Shown: in pieces, positions 1-8,800 of the stretch
Layout: the number at the start of each line of letters is the position of its first letter
Numbering within the stretch: position 1 is the stretch's first letter
Assembly (NCBI GenBank): GCA_039105265.1
Contig: JAPFFF010000037.1
Coordinates: forward strand, 1,207,501-1,271,500
Direction: 5' to 3'
Source of the DNA: Tritrichomonas musculus
Lineage: Eukaryota > Parabasalia > Tritrichomonadida > Tritrichomonadidae
DNA length: 64,000 bases
The notes under the pieces: generated by a model
Told to the model about the DNA's origin: nothing
What the model saw: the letters and a program-made list of their open reading frames with translations, nothing else
The model's database searches: none
Translations under genes and position numbers: made by a program

Positions 1-1
1 T

Positions 2-151
2 TGCGGCTGCACCTCATCTTCTTCAAAATTTACCAAAGTTTCAAAAATATTAATCACTAAAGATGGAAAGACTGAAGACATGAAGTATGCTTACAATAAT
101 ATATATTCCCAGTTTATCAAGTATGGCTTGAGCCTAAAATTAGTTGTTTAA
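2..151 (+). CDS. C-terminal fragment of Maverick spacer-type protein
   Basis: Partial gene cut by the window edge; 49 codons plus TAA are visible. The frame matches the C-terminal end of the intact 169-codon protein at 52425-52934: both share motifs like ILITK, KTEDMKYAY and YSQFIKYG, with a Cys/Ser-rich stretch just before. A more distant relative lies at 45837-46364. The gene runs convergently into the fibre gene on the other strand, exactly as the 52425 copy does, so the pair is a conserved block of these elements. Function is unknown; homology between the copies is seen directly. Confidence 0.75.
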   Translation, partial: CGCTSSSSKFTKVSKILITKDGKTEDMKYAYNNIYSQFIKYGLSLKLVV

Positions 152-1212
152 GCTTTAAACACTGCTAAATAATGTTCGTTTATTTTTCCGCTTACTTTCC
201 CTACTATGCTCTGTTGTATCTTCAATGTTAGTGCATAATCTTCATCGAGGATTCTTCCATCATAGAGTATTACATCACCTATCTGGTATAGATTTGCGTC
301 ATCAACGTAGAATAAATAGTCGCCATGGGTCGCAAAGGTAATACATCCATTTTCTTTATCGATTCTAGTAATGATACCAACAAATTCCTTCCAGGTTCCA
401 TCCATAATAACTGAACAGATACAATCAGTACTATCAGTAGCGGTGCTGCTAATGAATCGTTTAGTTTCTTTATTATACTTATATACATGCCCTGATAGAT
501 ATACAGGTTTACCAATCTTGTAGTCAGTAATCTCCTCACCAGCCTCTATTGGACAGTAATGAGTGATAGTTGTGTTTGATTGAGTGCCATACATTACACT
601 CTTAAATTTTGCTAAATATTCTCGGGTCATGATGCATCTTGAATAAACTTGTTTAGCATCTAATAATTCCTGAGTAGTTGTCCAAGAATATCCAGCTATT
701 GGGAAATTATATGTAAGCGGTCTTGATGATGTTAAATCAACAGTTTCTTCATAATAGATTGGAAACTTGAAATTATCAAAATACACAGTTCTTTGATGTA
801 ATACAATTACTATGTTATGAGGATTTCCAGCTGTATCATAGAATAATATCCTTATTTCAAAACATAGTGCATAATCACCTATTATGTATTCCAGTTTAAT
901 TACATTATTTTCAATTTTTAGATAATGAATTGATATATCCGAAGTCCCCTCCGTAATCGGACCACAATCAATAGCACATCTTTTTATTAGTTGTTCTTCT
1001 GCTATAACGTTTGACATTAACGCTATTTGGTCTTCTTCACCAAATTCAGCAAGAGTAACTTGAACTGGATATGTTCCGACATAATTATAAAGTACGCCTG
1101 TTGCTTCTTCCCAATAATACAACCAACCATCTGTATCCATCACATGAGCTATTGTATCGTGTATATTGACAGTTCTGTCTGTCCTGAATATAATATCAAA
1201 ATCACAATCTAA
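148..1212 (-). pseudogene. 3' part of giant fibre gene A, separated by nested element A'
   Basis: C-terminal about 350 codons of the fibre gene whose 5' part is at 5879-10218. The frame is open up to the junction with the inverted terminus of A' at 1213. The last about 120 residues (from ITHYCPIEAGEE to the end) closely match the C-terminus of the fibre at 52941-56650, including GDYLFYVDDANLY and YALTLKIQQSIVGKV, so this is a conserved C-terminal domain, perhaps a trimerisation, chaperone or receptor-binding head (inference). With one copy of the TCTAA duplication, the two parts together have 5,400 nt, exactly 1,800 codons with the stop. The insertion therefore interrupts an otherwise intact frame. 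Confidence 0.8.
1208..1212. repeat. target-site duplication (left) of element A'
   Basis: TCTAA lies directly outside the left terminus AGTAGTATAC. The same five bases follow the right terminus at 5879-5883. Five- or six-base duplications are typical of Maverick/Polinton integrases. Confidence 0.85.
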
Positions 1213-1260
1213 AGTAGTATACGTTAGGCTGTGCGCCCTTAACGGTCGCCCAGACCTAAC
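1213..1260 (+). repeat. left terminal inverted repeat of A'
   Basis: Starts AGTAGTATACGTTAGGCTG and is the exact reverse complement of 5831-5878. Internally it can fold: GTTAGG near its start pairs with CCTAAC at its end around a GC-rich centre. Similarity to the other end continues imperfectly to about 1285. 1261-1465 holds no gene other than read-through of the flanking frame. Confidence 0.9.
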
Positions 1261-1465
1261 TGCGCCGACCGATATCACTAGGGAACTTTGAACAAAAAAA
1301 AACATAACCATTTTAAAGTTTATGCTATATCCAATAGGGTAGCATATGGTGTTCTTGTAAATATTTCACATTTTGGATTTTCAGAATTTGAAATTCCATT
1401 TTTGAAAAATGAACTGTTGAAAACTATTGATTGAGCAATAGAAATAACATTGAAAGTTGTTTTGT

Positions 1466-2233
1466 CTAACGGAATACGATACGTACTTTATCACCTTCTT
1501 TGAAATCATAAGGGTTTGCTTGCGTTTTATTTTTCAAAATATATTTCTGTTCGTCTTTGGCTGTCATTTTATTGGGGGCTGTTTTTATTTTAGTATGATA
1601 TGATTCATTATATGCTGACATTAATGACTGCATTTCTTTTGGTGAAATATTTCTTGTAGGTTTGTGTGTTAATTCACCTTCTTTTGAAATATCTTTCCAA
1701 ATATCGGCATCTAACAAATTTTTGTTAACCGCTAAATCTCTTATCGTTCTCATAAAACGGTTTATTATTCCTAAATTATTGTGATTATCATCCGTTGTAG
1801 TCGTATATATAATTTTATGACTTTTCATCCAAGATGTCACTTCGTCTGATAAATAAGCAGCATCTTGATCTGAAGCGATTGAATGGCAATTTGGTTCTTC
1901 CTTGATGAATTTATTCAATGCTGATTTGACCTGTAACGCCCCTTTCCCTCTCATCGGATATGCATAAGCTTTACGGGTATTTATATTGATAAGCATCAAA
2001 TAATTCAAACCGTTAGCTCCTTTATCGTTTATAAACGTATCCATCTGAAAACCTCCGGAATGAGACGATACGATAGGTATATATTTAGGAGTTGGCACTT
2101 TTTGATCATGAACAACGGATTCTGATTGAAATTTCCTTATCTCTTTTTTCGAATAACCTTTTTCAAGTGCATGTTTTTCAAAAGCTGGACCACGGTATGG
2201 ATATTCCTTATATAATTCTGCAAGTGATGTCAT
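1466..2233 (-). CDS. retroviral-type (Maverick) integrase, C-terminally short
   Basis: 255 codons. RNase-H-fold integrase core: first acidic residue D65 in FQMDTF, second D122 in SDQDAAY, then LGIINRFMRTIRDL, where the third catalytic position falls at N158, 36 residues after D122 (the classical D-D-35-E spacing with Asn in place of Glu). The N-terminal part has HALEKGYSKKEI-type sequence of Maverick integrases. The C-terminus stops at GDKVRIVFR, where the element C integrase continues for about 120 more residues, so the C-terminal DNA-binding/chromo-like part is missing. It would catalyse insertion of A' DNA; with Asn at the active site and a short tail, activity is doubtful. Confidence 0.85.
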   Translation of the reverse strand: MTSLAELYKEYPYRGPAFEKHALEKGYSKKEIRKFQSESVVHDQKVPTPKYIPIVSSHSGGFQMDTFINDKGANGLNYLMLININTRKAYAYPMRGKGALQVKSALNKFIKEEPNCHSIASDQDAAYLSDEVTSWMKSHKIIYTTTTDDNHNNLGIINRFMRTIRDLAVNKNLLDADIWKDISKEGELTHKPTRNISPKEMQSLMSAYNESYHTKIKTAPNKMTAKDEQKYILKNKTQANPYDFKEGDKVRIVFR

Positions 2234-2243
2234 TTTTTATAAA

Positions 2244-3215
2244 TTAAACGTATAACATCTTATTATAAGGCAAGAACTGCATTTCCATGACAAAAGTTTC
2301 TCCATTGGGTAATTTAACGGGGGCATTGTATTGTCTGGCAGAATATAATTCAATCCAAAACCGTTGATCAGAGGAATTCAATTTAAAATATTTGATAGGA
2401 TTATAATAAATTTGTGAATTACCGATATAATTATGTAATGATTGTTCGCCAAGTGAAGAATAAACTTTACATGAATGACGATCCCAAATATTATCAAAAG
2501 TTAGAACGTCATCCCAGAAATCAAAATATACATTCTTTTTATTTTGAGTAGGTTCGTCACCAATATTGAATACTTCTTCAAAATCTTTGTTTATTTCTTT
2601 CAATTTGAAAGCACAACCGTATGGATCTAAAGAATTATTGTTTCGTTCAGAATATATTTTTTCATGAAACCCTCTATCGTCATAATAACCGTCAGTTTGT
2701 ATATCTCTATTCAAAACATCAAGATCACATTGTTCAAATATTTCATAAGGATCCTTCCATAAAGATGAGATATAATTTTTCAATGAATTGTGGACTGCTT
2801 CAAAAAATCCTCTGAAATCTCTTTCTGTTGAGAGCCAGTCAATTACTTTTATTTCTTTGATTTTAATACTATTTTTATAACCATCTGATGTTTGCATATT
2901 GGTTATTTTTTCATTTGTCGTATTCCCCACAATAGATTGAAACATCTTTTTTACATATTTAGCAATTCTAATTGTGAATTCAAGTTTTCGTCTTTTTGAA
3001 ACGAGCCACATTGACCTTACACCCACAATTGTTTCACCTTTATTTGACGTTGACCAATCACCAGGAAAATTGAAATAAAAACGATTAAATTTGCTTGGAT
3101 CTCTTTGTGAGTCCTCTAAGAAAAAAGCAGTCTCAATTGTGACAGGAACGTTAGCATCATGTACAATATTTTCACGATTAGGGTGTTGAGTTTTAACTCT
3201 TGGCGGTAACTCCAT
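2244..3215 (-). CDS. unknown 323-residue element protein, possibly penton-like
   Basis: Not recognised with certainty. It has an N-terminal stretch RFYFNFPGDW, then ETIVGVRSMW and a charged beta-rich region, and ends with FWIELYSARQ followed by FVMEMQFLPY. The ending resembles the way other short jelly-roll capsid proteins of these elements end (alternating hydrophobic strands, acidic residue, hydrophobic last strand). It lies 10 nt from the integrase stop and 20 nt from the next gene, so it belongs to the same tight gene block. A minor capsid (penton) role is a guess; no enzyme motif was seen. Confidence 0.6.
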   Translation of the reverse strand: MELPPRVKTQHPNRENIVHDANVPVTIETAFFLEDSQRDPSKFNRFYFNFPGDWSTSNKGETIVGVRSMWLVSKRRKLEFTIRIAKYVKKMFQSIVGNTTNEKITNMQTSDGYKNSIKIKEIKVIDWLSTERDFRGFFEAVHNSLKNYISSLWKDPYEIFEQCDLDVLNRDIQTDGYYDDRGFHEKIYSERNNNSLDPYGCAFKLKEINKDFEEVFNIGDEPTQNKKNVYFDFWDDVLTFDNIWDRHSCKVYSSLGEQSLHNYIGNSQIYYNPIKYFKLNSSDQRFWIELYSARQYNAPVKLPNGETFVMEMQFLPYNKMLYV

Positions 3216-3235
3216 TTTGACTAAAAATAAATATC

Positions 3236-3604
3236 TTACTTATTCTTTCTTGGTTTACTAGCATGAAGAATTATTTCCTTTGGAATTATATCTCCCTTTT
3301 TCAATTGAATCTGATAGGCTTTTGATTTGACCATATTTTCATTCCTTTCACCTATATAACCAATTATCGATCCAAAAAGTGTGATTTTATGTACTGAACA
3401 ATATTTGGCCACTAAATTCAATATTTCTTTAACGTCCTCATAATCATCCCAATCAAATTTCTTTGCCCAATCAGTAAAGATTATATTTTTGTTTGATAAT
3501 TTAAACTTTGATTTACAAATTTCTGATAATTCAGATATTTCTGTCTTTTTCAATGTTTTATTAAAATAAAGTGAACATTCAATTGGCAAAATTAATTCTG
3601 GCAT
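3236..3604 (-). CDS. stand-alone copy of the protease N-terminal domain (122 aa)
   Basis: Small protein of unknown function. It shares a pattern with residues 1-85 of the neighbouring protease: an N-terminal FN..L/P segment, a Tyr/Trp-centred middle and a C-terminal FGSIIGYIGE that parallels FSGEILAYKG. The two genes are adjacent (25 nt apart), suggesting a duplicated domain, one copy free and one fused to the protease. It could be a protein-protein or nucleic-acid binding module (inference). Confidence 0.6.
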   Translation of the reverse strand: MPELILPIECSLYFNKTLKKTEISELSEICKSKFKLSNKNIIFTDWAKKFDWDDYEDVKEILNLVAKYCSVHKITLFGSIIGYIGERNENMVKSKAYQIQLKKGDIIPKEIILHASKPRKNK

Positions 3605-3629
3605 TTTTATTTATTGAAAAATTTTTATT

Positions 3630-5093
3630 TTACATTCTTTTTGATTTATCTTTTGGTACACCAGATTCTACATCTTCATGAACATTCCAATAAGGGTATT
3701 TATATGATTTAGCTAAATGATATGCACCTTTTTTAATAAAATAATTATAAGTCTCTTGTTCGATTCTTTCCTTCTCAGCTTGACTCATTTTTTTTTTGGG
3801 AAGAGTCGGTTTTTCTGTGTTGTTAGAATGTTTTTGAAAACTGGGTGGTGTAGGTGGGAGGGGAGCTGTTTCTAATGATTTGCTCTTTAATTCACGTGCA
3901 ATTCTTTGTCTAATATTAGGTACATCAGCTATTGGATAAGGCCATTTACCATCATGCAATAATATCCTTGCATTTTGCATCATTAATATAGCACAATCAA
4001 TATCATTATTTTGTTTAGGAACACGATTATATCTCATTGGATATTTCTGATTAATGCCTTGTGATTTCAAGAATTTATTCATTATTTTACCGATATCTGG
4101 GTATGCTTTCATGTTTGAATCATATACACCGATATCTTTATTGCCATTATCGATTACTATTAATATCCAATGTTCCTCTAGTTCAGCAGGAATTACAATG
4201 CAAACATAATAATCAATTGGTTTCTTATTAAACTGTGGAGCTTTACTAAGATACTCAAAGAGAGAGTCCACTGCTTCTTGTTTCGGATTCTCATATAGAT
4301 AATAAAACCAATCAGGAGGCAATAAGGCTACATGTCCTATTCTTTTCACTTTTTTTCCTTTTTCTACTAATAGTTTTAGATATGGATATACTTCTTTTGA
4401 TTCTAATTGTGAATTATTATCAGTGATTGCATTATAATCAATAAATTGGTCTAGATCCATTGGAGGTGTTGGTGGTCTTGATGTGTGCCTTGATGTTTGT
4501 TTTGATGATTGAGGGGATGTTTGTGGGGGTGGGGGAGGAGATGGCGCTCTTGATGTACCGCTTGATGATAATGTAGACGTTTGAGAAGAAGACGATGAAG
4601 ATGCCAACTTTTTAAGTATAGGTTTGGCCGAAGACGATGACTTTTTCTGAAAGATTGTTTTGTTTTGTGATGGCTCTTCTTGAGGTGGTGATAATGCATC
4701 ATCATTCTCTGGCTTCACCCATTTTGCATGTCTTTTTGGTTTGGGCTTATAATATTTTATGAACTTAAAGGCAGCATTATTGTCACTTTGCACCTTGCCA
4801 TATTTAATGAAATAACGCCAAGCAGATTTAGCATTAGGCGATCCTTTATAGGCCAAAATTTCACCACTAAAACGTTCTCTAAATAATTTGCCCTTCATAT
4901 TATTCGCAAATATTTCTAATTCATCCCTAAACCCCTTTGCTGGTATCCAATTATAGGGCACTAAACATGTCACATAATTATTTGTGATATCTATATATTT
5001 AAAATTATGTTCTCTTTTCAAATCTGCAACTTTTTGATTTGTTATAGGTGGATTGAAACGAATTTGACCTTGAATAATTATTATATCTGACAT
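3630..5093 (-). CDS. Ulp1/adenain-like cysteine protease with N-terminal domain
   Basis: 487 codons. Residues 1-115 form a small domain shared with the preceding gene. Residues 130-215 are a Ser/Pro/Lys-rich linker containing a run of prolines. Residues 235-385 form the C48-type catalytic domain: H308 in EEHWILIVID, D325 in GVYDSN, Q361 in PKQNNDIDC and C367 as nucleophile. This is the His-Asp-Gln-Cys order of Ulp1 and adenovirus-type proteases. In Mavericks such a protease processes capsid proteins during maturation. Here no major capsid gene is present in the same element, so it may act on proteins of a helper element (inference). The C-terminal tail is basic. Confidence 0.85.
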   Translation of the reverse strand: MSDIIIIQGQIRFNPPITNQKVADLKREHNFKYIDITNNYVTCLVPYNWIPAKGFRDELEIFANNMKGKLFRERFSGEILAYKGSPNAKSAWRYFIKYGKVQSDNNAAFKFIKYYKPKPKRHAKWVKPENDDALSPPQEEPSQNKTIFQKKSSSSAKPILKKLASSSSSSQTSTLSSSGTSRAPSPPPPPQTSPQSSKQTSRHTSRPPTPPMDLDQFIDYNAITDNNSQLESKEVYPYLKLLVEKGKKVKRIGHVALLPPDWFYYLYENPKQEAVDSLFEYLSKAPQFNKKPIDYYVCIVIPAELEEHWILIVIDNGNKDIGVYDSNMKAYPDIGKIMNKFLKSQGINQKYPMRYNRVPKQNNDIDCAILMMQNARILLHDGKWPYPIADVPNIRQRIARELKSKSLETAPLPPTPPSFQKHSNNTEKPTLPKKKMSQAEKERIEQETYNYFIKKGAYHLAKSYKYPYWNVHEDVESGVPKDKSKRM

Positions 5094-5109
5094 TTTGAAT
5101 AAAAATAAA

Positions 5110-5421
5110 TTACGGCATTTTACGATTATAATTGTTTTCAGAATGCGTTACCCATCGTAAATTACATAGACGGTTATCTTTACGATTGCGGTTTTTATGA
5201 TCGACTTCTTTTTTGTGAACAGGATCATCGTTAGGCAAAAATTGTTTGGCAATAATAACGTGTTTTAAATAATTTACACCATTCAAATTAACCGTCAAAT
5301 AACCTTCATTGTGTTTTGAATCTTTCAATGGTTTACGTGTCTTCTTATTTCTTATTGTGAAAGGGTATTTATTTAAAATCTCATAGTCATTTATAAAGCC
5401 TTTTAATGGAACAAAGCTCAT
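5110..5421 (-). CDS. NUMOD4-HNH homing-type endonuclease
   Basis: 103 codons. N-terminal NUMOD4-like motif (FVPLKGFINDYEI), then HVIIAKQFLPNDDP and an HNH core EVDHKNRNRKDNRLCNLRW with conserved Asp-His and Asn residues. Same family as the longer proteins at 45219-45806 and 47347-47964 of element C, but lacking their extra C-terminal half. Freestanding HNH nucleases of this kind behave as selfish homing genes in phages and large DNA viruses. Confidence 0.85.
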   Translation of the reverse strand: MSFVPLKGFINDYEILNKYPFTIRNKKTRKPLKDSKHNEGYLTVNLNGVNYLKHVIIAKQFLPNDDPVHKKEVDHKNRNRKDNRLCNLRWVTHSENNYNRKMP

Positions 5422-5437
5422 TTTTCAAATACAAAAA

Positions 5438-5737
5438 TTAATCTAATGGCCGTTCACCAAATTCTTGGAAGTCATGTTTTCTCGTATTGTTATTCAGTAT
5501 ATATCGAATACACCAGCTGTTTCTACGAGGCACTTCTAAATGAGCATTATGACCAAATAAGCTCTTAACACACTTCATATCTTCTGGATTTTTGAAATAA
5601 ATGAATGCATGACCATGATACCTGCCATTCTCACAAGTATCCTCACATGTACATAGATAAGTGGAGTTATCTGGCAGTTCTTTAGGGTATTCATGTGTCC
5701 AGAATGTAATCATATAGTTCCTTCTTTTTCCCCACAT
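5438..5737 (-). CDS. Rep-like HUH endonuclease domain protein
   Basis: 99 codons from the first ATG; M9 (before ITFWTH) is an alternative start. It resembles the N-terminal nuclease domain of CRESS-DNA Rep proteins: motif I-like MITFWTHEYP, motif II H41-G-H43 followed by AFIYF, a middle AHLEVPRR, motif III with Tyr79 (RYILN) and a closing EFGERP like the EFGE-P signature of circular ssDNA Reps. The usual YxxK lysine is Asn here and no superfamily 3 helicase follows. Such proteins nick an origin hairpin and start rolling-circle replication. It is the outermost gene of A', next to a long stem-loop, which fits an initiator role. Family assignment by eye; activity not proven. Confidence 0.65.
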   Translation of the reverse strand: MWGKRRNYMITFWTHEYPKELPDNSTYLCTCEDTCENGRYHGHAFIYFKNPEDMKCVKSLFGHNAHLEVPRRNSWCIRYILNNNTRKHDFQEFGERPLD

Positions 5738-5795
5738 TTGTTTTTTGATATAAAGAAAAAAAATATAAAAATAAAAATAAAAATGTGGGGAAAAA
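5725..5795. other. 15-bp stem-loop at the Rep gene start, possible replication origin
   Basis: TTTTTCCCCACATTT at 5725-5739 and its exact complement at 5781-5795 enclose a 41-nt A/T-only-like loop. The stem covers the Rep start codon, and the opposite arm provides an identical ATGTGGGGAAA facing outward. A hairpin beside a Rep gene is the usual place for a rolling-circle origin, but no conserved nonanucleotide was identified. Confidence 0.5.
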
Positions 5796-5830
5796 AATTT
5801 ATAAATGGCCTTGGTGAAATCATCGGCGAA

Positions 5831-5878
5831 GTTAGGTCTGGGCGACCGTTAAGGGCGCACAGCCTAACGTATACTACT
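5831..5878 (-). repeat. right terminal inverted repeat of A'
   Basis: Exact inverted copy of 1213-1260, ending in TACTACT. The inner flank (5806-5830) matches the left inner flank imperfectly around CGCCGA. Confidence 0.9.
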
Positions 5879-5883
5879 TCTAA
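5879..5883. repeat. target-site duplication (right) of element A'
   Basis: TCTAA directly outside the right terminus, identical to 1208-1212. The duplicated bases sit in the same frame of the fibre gene on both sides (a leucine codon plus two bases). Confidence 0.85.
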
Positions 5884-8800
5884 TATTGTACCAGTTTTAC
5901 CAACTAAGTGAGCTCCTTCTTGGAATGGAACAAATGAAGTATGATAGTAATTATCATTTAGACCTTCTGGTTCGTAAGGGCCGTTTGTTATTGGTAGAAT
6001 AATTTTATTCCCAAATTTCAAATCATTTTTGCTTCGATATTTTTCATCTGATTCTGTTTTTAATGCATATCGTTCATTACAAGTTTTCAAAGTCGCCTCG
6101 ATAGATTCATTACACATAATATTTGTTAAATACATTGATGCTTGAGCTGATAACGGTTTATCATCATCATCCATTATTTTCTGTAGAACTTCTTCTGATG
6201 GTAATTCTTTTGGTTTCAATTGTAGCTCACTATTTTTGAGAACTGTTGGAATATCAGATTTCAATGCATATTTCCCTTCAGCTACATCCTTGGTCTCATA
6301 CTTATCTAATTCATATGCTAATTCATCTTCATCAACGAACATCTCATCAGCTTGGGCACTAGTGTAATATGGTGTTAAATCAACAGGTTCAGGTAATTCA
6401 CTCTTCAATGCATACTCACTTAAGTTCGTAAGTTTCACATAATTGTTGTTCAAGTGTTCTTTTAATACATCACCTAATACTACATGATTGCTATCCCAAG
6501 TTGATTCATCATTTGTTGTAAATCCTTTAATCATATATTCATTTTTATCATCATCATAGAATCTAATTCTAGTTCCTGGACTCATTGAAATAATTCTATT
6601 TAAAGTAATTCCATCCTCCTGTAAAGAACCTATTTTTAGGAAATCACCAATTCTCATAACTCCTCTAAATATAGCTAAATTAGCAAATTTGGTAATCTTA
6701 TTAAATTTATACAGTTGTACTGAATCTGAATCTTCGTTTAAAAGAAATCCAGTAGATGGGTCGATTTCGCTCTCATTTGAACTACTCATTGAACTGAAAT
6801 CTGTAGATAAAGGTGATACATCAAATGGTGCATATTGTAATTCACTTTCTGAAGTAGCTGAACCTGCAGCACTACCCTCTGATGTTTCAGCTGAATTTAA
6901 TAACATTACTTCTTCATCAACAGCTGGATGAGCTGCACCTCTAGCTGTTGCCGCTGCAGCATTTCCTCCTCTATATAATTTTGATTTAGCGAAATTAAAT
7001 ACAACTTTAGCGCCAACACTTACCATTCCCAGTACAGCAACACCATCTACAATTATACTTAATATTTTTGATACCTTATCTAAAGTTGATTGAACTTTAA
7101 TGATTGAATTTAAATGTTCTATATCTTTTCTGTCTTGCTTTTCGGCTTCATCAATTCTTTGTATTTCACCACCGAGTAATGTTACATTATTACCTAAGTC
7201 ATTTAAGAGAAAGCTATGAGTTTCTATATTAGAGCCAATAACAATTCCATCTGTTTTTATATTATGAGTTGTTGACAAGTATGAACATGCTTCTGGTTTA
7301 GGAATTATTTCATATGCTTGTTGAGAGAATAAATAACTAAATGGATTCGTTCCTTCTTTATATTTCACATCTTCCTCAGGTATTTGATAAAAGAATCCTT
7401 CACGTAAGTAAACACGTAATCTATTATTGCTATCATTTTCAATTCGTTTGTATTTATTTATCTGAAATGCTTTTATGTATAAATCTTCATCTGAATAGAT
7501 TGATTGGTTCGTTGTTCCATTATAAGTTGCTTTAATCTCAAATGATTTTGTTAATTCAGAGTTAATAGGAGACGTGAATGTAAGAATTAATTTACCATCA
7601 CCTGAAGCAGCATGGTCTGCAATATTTTTATCATGTAATTCGAACCTTATTACATCACATAAATCATCTTCGAATGTATAATCAGTTTGATGAATTGAAT
7701 AATTAGTAATTTCAATATTATGTATTTCTTTATCACCATTCTTAAATGATAGAGTCATGTTATCATATAAAGCTTGTGGTATGTTTGCCATTCCCCATTC
7801 ATTCATTACGAACTTTAATTTATCATTCTTACTAACAATAATGCTTACGTATTGAATTACATCAAGTTTCTTCACACTCTTGTAATCATCTTTGATGTGA
7901 TAATATATATTATTTCCTGTCCAGTTGTCTCCATTTTTCTTTAGGCAGTAATCTAAACCAAAAATCTTTCTGCCAATGAACTCAAATGGTTGCTCGTTTG
8001 GTAAATCTTTAAACTCTTCACTATCATTTTTATAACCGAAATCAATGAACCAGTAATCTATACCATTAATTGTTTCAATGCCAAAATCTTTAGGTTCATA
8101 TAAGAAAATTAGTGGTGATTTATGTAGAGTAAACCCATTATCTGCAATCAATTCTTTACATCTAATTACGTTTTCTGTTCTGATATTTGTTTTATCATAT
8201 ATAATATCAATCATTAATTCACCTCTTAGCAATAATTCTTTAATGTTCAAGTCGTGTGATGTCATCAATCCTGGTTTATCATAGCCTTCTAAATTCTCAA
8301 CTTCCCAGCTATCATTTATCTTATATACATGAGGAATGGTGTATGAAGGTAAACCTGAACTCATCTCGAAGTTATTTAATGTAATTGTTTCTTCAACATA
8401 TTCAGATACGTTATTATATAATTGTATAACAACAGAATCTTTGAATAACTCTTTTTGATGCTCGTAATTAAAATGAAATGCTTGATTGGGTCCATCAAAG
8501 CCAGAATCTAATGTCTCATCTGCAATCATTGCAAACTTACCATCACCTGAAGAAGTAGCAGTTAATAGTATCTTAAATACACTGTCACATATCCTGATTT
8601 GCATTCCCTCTGTTGTAAGAATGGTTTGGTCACATAATTGAGCAATCTTGTGGAACTCTATATCGCATCCTACTTCGTTATATGTTACCAAATCATCTGG
8701 AACGTCAATACTTTCACCACTTAACGTAACTCTATTGATATCTGAAATGTATCCATTAAATCCTTTCTTAACATTGCAAATGACGGAATCAATTGGTTTA

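Larger units (their letters stand above)
1213..5878. mobile_element. nested 4.67-kb Maverick-related element A'
   Basis: Complete insertion with matching inverted termini (48 bp perfect, imperfect for about 25 bp more) and 5-bp duplication TCTAA, sitting inside fibre gene A. Genes, all on the minus strand: Rep-like (5438-5737), HNH (5110-5421), Ulp1-type protease (3630-5093), a 122-codon protein, a 323-codon protein and integrase (1466-2233). It lacks a DNA polymerase, a packaging ATPase and a recognisable major capsid gene. It could be a deletion derivative of a Maverick or a separate small element family that replicates through its Rep-like protein. Only the boundaries and gene content are observed; lifestyle is inference. 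Confidence 0.85.

Noticed and set aside
5783-5911. Plus-strand open frame across the right terminus of A'
   Set aside because: It runs through the inverted repeat into the fibre gene antisense; only its first 16 codons lie in the element proper.
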